Shown one piece after another: positions 36,359 through 46,700 of a stretch of DNA of 64,000 nt. The DNA is from Diphasiastrum complanatum (Eukaryota > Streptophyta > Lycopodiopsida > Lycopodiales > Lycopodiaceae). The position numbers were made by a program, and so were the translations under genes. The stretch spans positions 9,670,746 to 9,734,745 of the forward strand of contig CM055098.1 in the NCBI GenBank assembly GCA_029204225.1. Direction: 5' to 3'. The notes under the pieces are model-generated. The model did not search any database. It was given only the letters and a program-made list of their open reading frames with translations, and was not told the DNA's origin. Each line of letters opens with the position of its first letter. Positions within the stretch are counted from its first letter, which is position 1.

Positions 36359-39300
36359 CTGCAATAAGACCATAAAATGCCATTGTTATTTTTTGAGTAA
36401 GAAGTTACTCCATCAAGCAACTTATCAGAATAGATAATAGCTATCTGATGGAGTCTAGCATACTTTATACACAAGGTAGTCTGCCATGGTTGTCGCATCA
36501 AGATGGCCTGCAGGTAGGGAACTGGCTATTCGCTCCTTGTTGAAAGTTATATTCTTGGCAAATTCTCCAGTTACCTTCAAACTAGCTAGAACCGTTTCCA
36601 CACTATCGAATAAGGGTTCTTTGTCTTCCTGCAAAAAAACCTTACTTCAAACAATCAATAACCAGTATATAGTAGTAATACCTCAAAAAACGTTTATCTC
36701 TGGTCAATGTTGGAAAAACAACTGACATGAGTATAACATGAATCTAATATTCTATGTCTAGGAGCAGCATCAGTAGCAACAAACAGCATTAACCTATCAC
36801 AGGATTAACATGATAGAAAAGAAAACAAGGAGCTAGGGCTATTAACTCGAAATCAACTGGCCTAGGAGCAACTTTTATTAAAGTGACTACGCTAAGATGG
36901 CCACTTGATGTGACAAGCTGTCAGACTCCCTCTCTGATCTTCTCTTCAAACCTTGCTAACTTCCTGCACATACAAGCATCAAATTACTTCTAACACAAGA
37001 TGGAGCTGGCTGCCTTGTCTCCTCCCAGCCTTTGCTGCATAGATTATGATGAGGAATGCCTCTCTCTAGGCTCACTTATCCAAAATCCTCAAGCACCCCT
37101 TAACCCTGACCCTTCCTAAATCTCGACACATGGCCAACTCCATGCACAGTCGACACTTGCCACTTGGCAATACCCTGACACATAGGCAAGTGAGTAGGCT
37201 GACATGTGTCACTCATCCATTGGACCAAATGTCCCAGTGGGCATGTGACACGTGTCATGTTTGACCGGTCAACCCTGACATGTGTCATTCACTGGACCAA
37301 GTGTCCCAGTGAGCATATGACATGTGTCACATTGACTAGTCAACTCTCCTACTTTTTAGGAGGTCAGTCCAGCCACTCCGAATAAATGACCCAGTACCCT
37401 ATACCCAAGCAACATGCGACTCTGAGGCTCAGAAACATCATTAACAACTTTATTTACATTTCTATTACAAAGGGCACCACAGGCCGGTGACTTAGCCATT
37501 TCTGTATTTACAAGAAGTACATCTATAAGTAAAAACAGTAAACAACCGGGACAGGGAGTAAAAGTTGTAACATCCCTTCCCCCCTCAGGTAACATCGTCC
37601 GCGATGGCAAAGCTAGGGTACTGTGCACACAGACTGTGCGCGGTCTCCCAGGTAGCATCAGAAAGAGGCCTGCCATGCCAAGCGACCAAGTACTCACGGA
37701 TCAGACGGTTGCGTAAACGCCTCTCCCGCCTATCCAATACCTTCGCTGGCCCATGGGTTACTTCTCCCTGCTCCTAGAATGCAAACAAACCATCAGACAA
37801 CAAGTTATCACCGTTATGTAAAACCCGTTTCAATCTAGAAACATGAAATACAGGATGCACTTTACAATTTTTAGGAAAATCTAACTTATAAGAAACATCA
37901 CTGATTCTTTTAACAATTTTCCAGGGTCCACAATAACGCGGGGACAACTTGTAACATTTGCCCGTCTTAAGGGTCTTAGAGTCCTTGGGTACTTGGAGAA
38001 ACACCATGTCTCCTACCACAAACTCTATAGGCGTGCGATTCTGATCAGCATATGACTTTGCTCGATCCATCGCTTGCTTAATATTAACCTTCGCTAACTC
38101 AAGCATTTCATTCATTTGAGTTAGAAAATTAGCCGCACTAGGCACTCTCTGAGGAATTCCTACCGTAACAGGGCTAGCTGGCCTAAATCCATAGTTAAGT
38201 TCGAAAGGACTCATAAGTACTCACATTTTTCTTGTCATTGTAAGCAAACTCCAACAGTGGCAAATACTTCTCCCACTCAGTTAGCTTATCCCCAACAAAT
38301 GCCCTAAGCATATCCTCTAAGGTCTGGTTGACTCTCTCAGTTTGGCCATCCGTTTCAAGATGCTCCGTACTGCTCATTCTCAATTGGACTTCAAGTTTGG
38401 CCATAATTGCAGTCCAAAAGTTTCCAGTGAATCGAGTATCCCTGTCAGACACTATGGATAACGGTAATCCATGAAGTCTGAACACATGCTCGATAAACAA
38501 ATTAGCTACTCCAGCCGCATCAATCTTTTTACGCGTTGGAATAAAATGAGCCATTTTCGTGAGTCTGTCAACTACGACCAAGATAGAATCATGCTGCAAC
38601 TGCGTGCGAGGCAAGTTGGTGACAAAATCCATGGAGATACTCTCCCATCTTCCACCTGGTATAGGTAGTGGGTAAAAACTCCAGGAGTTTTAATCCTTTC
38701 AGCTTTAGTGACTTGGCACTTCAAACAGTGCGTCACGTAATGGTAAACATCTTTTTTAAGCTTAGGCCACCAGAAGTTACGTAAGATCAACTCATAGGTC
38801 TTATCCACACCAGGATGACCTGCACTAGGGCTATCATGACACAAATGGACAATCTTCCTACGCAGCTCCTCACAAGCTGGAACGAGAAGTTTGCCATTTC
38901 TCCTGATCATACCATCTTCTATGGTATATTTAAGGTAAGTGTGAGTCAAGAGACCAGAACTCTCATCTTGAGATTCTACTTGCGCAAGATTTGCCTCCCT
39001 CACAATTCCTTGACAATGAGGATCCTCTTGCTGAGCCTGTCTAATCTCAGCAATCAGGTCATTTTCTATGACCACAAAAGACATTTGATACAATATCCGA
39101 GATAATGCATCAGCCACACGATTTTTGGCACCTTTCTTGTACCGAATTTCCATGTGAAATTCTTGCATCAACTCAGCCCACCTGGCTTGCCGCCCTCTTA
39201 GGTCCGGCTGGTTGCAGAAATATCTCAAAGTGTTATGGTCGGTGTACACATAGAATTCCGCACCATACAAATAATGCCTCCATGCCTTCAAAGCGTGGAT

Positions 39301-42300
39301 AATGGCAAACAACTCTTTCTCATGAGTTGGATAATTCTTCTGTGCAGGGTTGAGCTTCTTGCTCTCAAAGGCCACAGGCCTACCCTCTTGCATCAAAACT
39401 GCCCCAACGGCAATGTCACTTGCATCCGTTTCTACGACAAATGCTTTTTGAGGGTCAACAATTCTTAAAGTGACAAAGTCAGCCACAGCTTGTTTCAAGG
39501 CATCGAATCTTTGCTGCTGAACTTTTGTCCACTCTTTCCATTTATTTTTCTGTAACATATCGGTCAATGGTGCAGCTACGTGTGAATAATTCTCACACCT
39601 TTACGATAAAACACAGACAACCCTAGAAAGCTTCTTAGTGTCGTCAAGTCTGTAGGAACAGGCCAAGCAAGAAGAACAACAACTTTCTGCGGATCTGGTT
39701 TTATTCCATCTGCTGACACTATAAAACCCAAATATGTTATTTCTTTTTTAAACAATTCACTTTTTTTATCATTAGCGAACAATGTATTTTCTCTCAAAGT
39801 TGATAACACAGTTCTTAGGTGATTAACATGCATAGCATCACCACAACTGTAAACAAGTATGTCATCAACAAAATTAACCACAAACTTGCCCATAAACGGT
39901 CTAAGCACATCGTTCATTAACATCATAAATGTTGCAGGGGCATTAGTCAATCCAAAGGGCATAACTAAAAATTCATAGTGTCCAAAACGAGTCCGGAAGG
40001 CAGTTTTAGCACATTCTCTTCTCGAACTCTCACCTGGTGGTAACCACTCTTTAGGTCAATTTTGCTAAACACTGTAGCACCATGGAGGGCATCCAAAAGA
40101 TCATCTATACATGGCATAGGATATCGATGCTTAACAGTAATCTTGTTTAAGCCTCGATAGTCCACACACATTCTCCAAGACCCATCCTTCTTTCTAACCA
40201 AAATGATCGAAGAGGCAAAGGGGAAGAAGCTAGGTCTTACTTGCCCCTTGGCAAGATAGTCCTCAATCATGCTTCTGACCTCTTCCTCCTCTTTCAGACT
40301 CATTCTATAAGGTGGTCTATTAACAGGAGATGATCCAGGAATTAATTCGATTCTATGCTCCACATTTCTCTTAGGGGGTAACATAGATGGAACTTCATTT
40401 GTGAACACATCTAGAAACTCCTCCCTAATTTGGCGATTTAGGTTCTCGCTGCTGGGGTTGGTTTTTGTGACTAATCTATTGTGCCTTGGCAATAGGAATA
40501 GTTTGCAACATATCCCATAGCCATTTGAGCTCTCAATCAAAAGTTATGAGCAAAAAACTCCCCTTTCTCTCTCAAGAACGTTTTTGTTTTTGCTGTCCCA
40601 AGCTTCCAAAACTTGCAAACCGTTGCTCTGATACCAAATGTCAGACTCCCTCTCTGATCTTCTCTTCAAACCTTGCTAACTTCCTGCACATACAAGCATC
40701 AAATTACTTCTAACACAAGATGGAGCTGGCTGCCTTGTCTCCTCCCAGCCTTTGCTGCATAGATTATGATGAGGAATGCCTCTCTCTAGGCTCACTTATC
40801 CAAAATCCTCAAGCACCCCTTAACCCTGACCCTTCCTAAATCTCGACACATGGCCAACTCCATGCATAGTCGACACTTGCCACTTGGCAATACCTTGACA
40901 CACAGGCAAGTGAGTAGGCAGACATGTGTCACTCATCCATTGGACCAAATGTCCCAGTGGGCATGTGACACATGTCATGTTTGACCGGTCAACCCTGACA
41001 TGTGTCACTCATTCACTGGACCAAGTGTCCCAGTGAGCATATGACATGTGTCACGTTGACTAGTCAACTCCTACTTTTTAGGAGGTCAGTCCAGCCACTC
41101 CGAATAAATGACCCAGTACCCTATACCCAAGCAACATGCGACTCTGAGGCTCAGAAACATCATTAACAGCTTTATTTACATTTCTATTACAAAGGTCACC
41201 ACAGGCCGGTGACTTAGCCATTTTTTTATTTACAAGAAGTACATCTATAAGTAAAAACAGTAAACAACCGGGACAGGGAGTAAAAGCTGTAACACAAGCT
41301 CATGATGTTATCTTCCTAATTTTTTAACAAAGAAAACCAGCGATACTGAGTGGAGTTGATAACCATCCAGAAATGCGATACTGAGTGGAGATCGATTGGT
41401 TGATAACCATCCAGAAATGCGCGATGACTGCACACGATGCCATCACCTGACATGGTTTTCAAGATGACAACCATCGAGGGATAGATATGCGCGATTGAGA
41501 CAACCAGGTAGTAGACAACCATCCAGACATGCGCAATTGAGACAACCATCCAGTTCCGTGCTTTCTTTGTTGTAGAATCATCAATTTATTGACACTTGTT
41601 GCTACTTTCAGATGTTCTTTCAGTGTGCAACAAGCAGCCAGTGGCAATTCTTCTGGTTGCACTTATTGTGATTGAGACAACCATCCAGTTCCGTGCTTTG
41701 TTTGTTGTAGAATCATCAATTTATTGACACTTATTGCTACTTTCAGATGTGCAACAAGCAACCAGCGGCAATTCTTCTACTTGCTGCCTCTTTCTTTATA
41801 TCTAAGGAAGTGGACCCTGGGCGCGGCCGCGCGTCCGGACGCGCGTCCACGCCCGTGTCCAGACGCGGACGCCTCAGGGGTGCGTCCAGGTCCGGACGCG
41901 TCCGGCATTTTTCAATTTTTTTTTTCAAAAAAAAAAATACAGGCCCCTCCCCTCACTGTCCCACATCCCCAAAACGAAATAAAAACAATTTTCCTCCCCC
42001 TACCCCCCCCCCCCGGAATTAATTCTCAGAGGGTGTCTAGCACCCACCTGCCCCCTCCTGTTAAAAAGAAGGAAAAAGGTGCCTAAAAAGATTTGCAACA
42101 AACCTAACCACTGCCCATGCCTCTCATAACTGAGATATTACCAAACAACGATGACTAATGAGCAATCCATAAATTATTATGAACCTTCATTGGGAACTAA
42201 GCTCAAAAAAAGCGGCAAAGAAAGATCTGAAAGAGGTTTGGAGTGAAGATGATGGTTTGCATGGCAAACAAATTACTGATTTAGGGTTTAGGGTGCATCA

Positions 42301-43662
42301 GTGACTGTCTCAAAGAAGTGAATGACACAGCTCACCAAAAGAGTGACAAGCTCTCCAGACAGGGAACCACAAGACCTACACACTACTATGTCTTATATGA
42401 TCAGATCTGTTTCCCCCCGGATGAACTTCAACAACTTACTAATTACTTATGCAAAACTGTGTCATTCACTACAGGGAACCACAAGACCTACACACTACTA
42501 TGTCTCAGTTGATGAGATCAGTTTCTCCCCGGTTGAACTTCAATAGGTTACTAATTACTTATGGCACAACTTCAACACGCTACAACACGCTGTCGAAATT
42601 TTGCGTACCAACACGGGGGCTCCGAAACATCTCCCAGTTTTCAGGCCCCAACCGGACAAAGTGTCCCTGAAGCCCTGTTTAACGTCGAACTTCCGACGGA
42701 CGTTTTGGGCCAGCCGTCCGTCCATTCCTTGTCCTGTCTGTTCCCACATGTTCCTATCAAGGTTGTCCACTGGCCGAAACAGACGGCACTTGAAACGGAT
42801 CCCGTTTGGAGAAACGGGGCTGTCGGACGGAAAGTTGCAAAACTAGTCCATTTTGCTTGACCTAATTGCGTTTCTATCCCGTCGAAGAGCCATTTTGACC
42901 GAACGATACCCAAATTGAGCCAGGCTCGATCCCTTGAGTTCGTATCGGGATCACGAACCTGCGGACTGTATTCCTGGGCCATTTTGGTCGATTCCAAATG
43001 TTTTCAGTTCCCGTCCCACGAAGTGTCCCTGAAGCCCTGTTCAACGTCGAACTTCGGACGGACGTTTCGGGCTGACCGTCGGTCGTTTCCTCATCCTGTC
43101 TGTTTCAATAGGTTCCTATCGAGGTTGTCCACTGGCCGAAACAGACGGCACCTGAAATGGATCCTGTTTGAAGAAACGGGGCCGTCGGACGGAAAGCTGC
43201 AAAACTAGTCCATTTCGCTTGACCTAATTGCATTTCTCTCCCGTCGAAGGGCCATCTTGACCAAATGATACCCGCATCGAGCTAGGCTCGATCCCTTGGG
43301 TTCATATCGGGATCACAAACCTGTGGACTGTATTCCTGGACCATTAATGCATTCTACACAAGTTTAAGTGTATGCTACACAAGTGCTGCTTTGATGTTGA
43401 ATCTGCACATACCTGTGGTGCAATGCCTACGACACAATGAGGATGTGGGGTTGATGATGTTTATGGTTGTGGTTATGATGATTATGGTTGTGGCTTGTTT
43501 TGATGGTTATGGCTGTGGGGTTGTGGGTTTATAATGATTTGTTAGGGTTTAGGGTGTTATGTTAACTGTGCCATTTGTTAGGGTGTCAGGTTTAGCATGT
43601 TATGTTCAATGGTTGACCATGATGCAGATGTTATGAGAAACATGAAGATGTGTTGGTCTGTT

Positions 43663-43733
<71 letters not shown>

Positions 43734-46700
43734 TTGCACGAAGCAAACCATTTCTGACTAACCATTCAAATTTCACAGAGCTAACCATTTGTAAGCAACC
43801 ATGATAAATTAGCCATGACACGAATAAACTGTAAAAAAATATATACATCTCATATGATGCCAATATACATGATAGTCTGTGTGTATCAATATCTACAAGT
43901 GTGTGCTAAAAAAATCATCCCTCTGCATGCCAGATGCATCTACAGGGGTGTCAAATACAAAGTCTGCCCGGAAGTCTGGAGGCATCTGGGACTCCTCCAA
44001 GTCTAGGCCAACGCCTGCCAAGAGACGACTAGAAAAATCATCGGTGCGTCCCCTCTTGGCTGGCCTGCCTCTGGGTCTGCCGGAAGGAACCCTCGGTGGT
44101 ACACTCCTACCTGGGGGTCTCCGTCTGCCACAAGAGGGTCTCTGGAAAGAACCGACTGCTTGTGATGCTCTGAGTCGTCTCTGCGCAATCTGTCTTTGGG
44201 CGGCAACCTCTGTCTCCCTCGCAAACTCTGACCAGCCATCATTTGAAAGGGGGCGTGTAGTGGGAGTACTGGGTGGGGCACGTGGACCATCCCCTACAAT
44301 GTCGACCGTCGCATCAGAATCATATGTGGGCTCATTAGAAGAGGAGGGCAATGGAACGTCAGTAGGGAGGGGGGTAGGCTCCTCAGTGTCAGAATCATCC
44401 TCAGGATCACCCCGTAGAGCACGCCAAGCGGCCTCATCTGGATCAACCTCTGGCTCTACCTCAGGATCGGCTGCTGGAACAAGGCAATCATCAGGATTGA
44501 CCTACACAAGTCAATCATTCGTGAGAATAGCCGAAGCAACCGTGAGGGCATTAGATTGATTGTCTTAAACTAATAAGAGAGCAAACGATAGAGCATAGAC
44601 ATATACCTGCAACACTAGGAGCGTACGCCTCCTGCTCTCATGTTGTCTGCCATGCGTCGAACCACCCTGGTGTTGGTGTTGCAGTACACCAAGTCATTGC
44701 ATCGCTCAGTCGTGAAGCGGTTCCGCCTGTTCGTGTGAACAAGGCTGAACGCTGACCAGTTCCGCTCGCACATGCAAGCAGAACAATCCTGCATTAATGG
44801 CAGCCACTTTCGTGAGTCCCGACCTTGTAGAGACAATGCGGAAACTGGTTGGATGAATGAGATTAGATAACATACCTGTGAAAGGACTCGGAACGCGAGC
44901 GTCCTCAGGTCTGGCTGTCCAGCATCGTAGCTATCCCACCATGATACAGGCATAAGCATGTTCTCTTGGACACGTGCAAGGTCCTCGCCGAACAGCCCCA
45001 GACAGTGCCTGAAATTGAGCAGCGATACGTGTGAGTACAATTGAGCCTACACAGGGAAATTGAGTGAACGAAAGCAAACGAAATCTCACTGACCCAAGGC
45101 AGGCACCCGATGGAATGCAGGAGGAGGTCCAGTGAGTGTGCGGCACATGGAGTCCACACAGTGGAGGGGTACTCTGCCATAAGAAGCTCCCCCATATCGC
45201 GGCAGTTGGACGCATTGTCCGTCACAACCTATCGCGATCAGTTGATACGATTAATGCACAACTTGGAAACACATTGCAATCAATCGAAAACTATTGAAAC
45301 ATTTTTATCAAGCAACTAATAAAAAAAAATTTACCTGGACAACGTGTTGTGGCCCAACCTCCTCTATTGCTGCGCGGATGATGTCGTAGATGTACTCGGT
45401 CGTGTGCACTCTCCCTGCCTCAGAGACGTCGACGTTGCGGAGGAACATGGAACCGTAGCAGCTGGAAACAATGACGTTGATGAGTGGACGTCTACGACGA
45501 TCAGTCCACCCATCAGCCATGATGGAGCAGCTGTATCTATCCCGGGCCTCCTGCAATGCGGCTAGTCTCTCTCTGGCGGATGCAACCCGCTCCTGAAGCA
45601 AAGGGCCGCGAAGCGCGTCGGCTATGGGTGGTGTGGAGCCGGGCCCGCAAACTACAACTTTCGAGATAGCCTCTCGAAAGATGCGGGATGATGCCATGAT
45701 AAAGGGGAGGTTCAGGTCATAGAACATCTGTGCTATGCTCCTGGTGGCCTCTCTGTGCTGCCCCTCTCTGAAAGATCCCGGCATGGACATTTGTCTAGTG
45801 CCTCGGGATGTGGATGGCTGGGAGGATGCGGATGGACGATGCGGATCCGGAGGTGGTGGCATAGGTGTAAGTGCAAAAGCGGAGGATGCGGAGGGACCGT
45901 GTAGATCTAAAGGTGGTGGCACAGTCGTAGGTGCAGCAGTGGAGGCTGTGGATCCATGGGGAGTACTGGCGGAGGCGGCGATGGAGGCGGTGGTGGGTGC
46001 GGCGGGGGGTGCGGATGCGGCGGCGGGGGTGGCGGTGGTGGCGGGGGGTGCACCAGTGGAAGCAGAGTCTGCAGCATCTGTGGATGGCTCGCCGGCCTCA
46101 GCACCTGGCTCAGCATATGTGTCGAAAATGCGAGCCCTCTTCGCAGAGGAGATGACCATACAAACGCCGATCCCGTAGCGTCCCCCTGTGTGTCGGACTC
46201 GCAATCCCCCCAAATGTGCTTGAACCCAAGAGGCGTTCCCTATGAACTGCTTTCGACAAAAAGGACAACGCCACTTTTTGTCAGGCAACAACTCCATCTC
46301 ATCCCAAATGGGACGAGCGGTCATCTCTCCCTCTCTCTCTCTCTCTCTCTCTCAAACACACACACAAGCACACAAATCTAATATCTCTCTCTCTCTCCTC
46401 CTAAACCCTAAACCCAAGCACGCAGACCCTAAACCCTAAACTCACACACACACCATGTCTCGTACACACACACACACACACACAAATCCTCTCTCTCGAT
46501 CTCTCTCTCTCTCACTCTCTCTTTCTCTCTCTCTCTCTCTCACACACACACAAATCACCACACACACACATGCACACACAAATCAACTAACCCACACACA
46601 CACACACACACACCATAACCCACCCACATGCACAACATAGCTCTCCCTCACCCACCATAGCTCTCTCTCCCGCCCTCTTTCTCTCCTCTCTCGCTGGCCC

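Larger units (their letters stand above)
36919..41294 (-). mobile_element. Ty3/gypsy chromovirus, gag-less, inside the ASL intron
   Basis: Left LTR 36919-37573 (655 bp) and right LTR 40639-41294 (656 bp) differ at only a few positions by eye. Both run TGTCAGAC...GTAACA, with perfect CAAGC duplications at 36914-36918 and 41295-41299. The minus-strand interior (3.07 kb) has RT, RNase H, integrase and a chromodomain end but no gag or protease, and pol is frame-shifted at three places. It is therefore a non-autonomous deletion copy that nevertheless inserted recently. It lies in the same orientation as ASL. Confidence 0.93.

Noticed and set aside
42318-43208. Open frames of 64-118 residues on both strands, repeated at 61458-62165
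   Set aside because: The shared frames follow the hAT-family repeat and its 362-bp unit; they shift and overlap on both strands and show no protein domain.
45735-46381. Gly/Ala/Pro-rich open frames opposite the hAT transposase linker
   Set aside because: Shadows of the GC-rich Ala/Pro/Thr linker of the transposase, whose frame is supported by motifs and splice sites.
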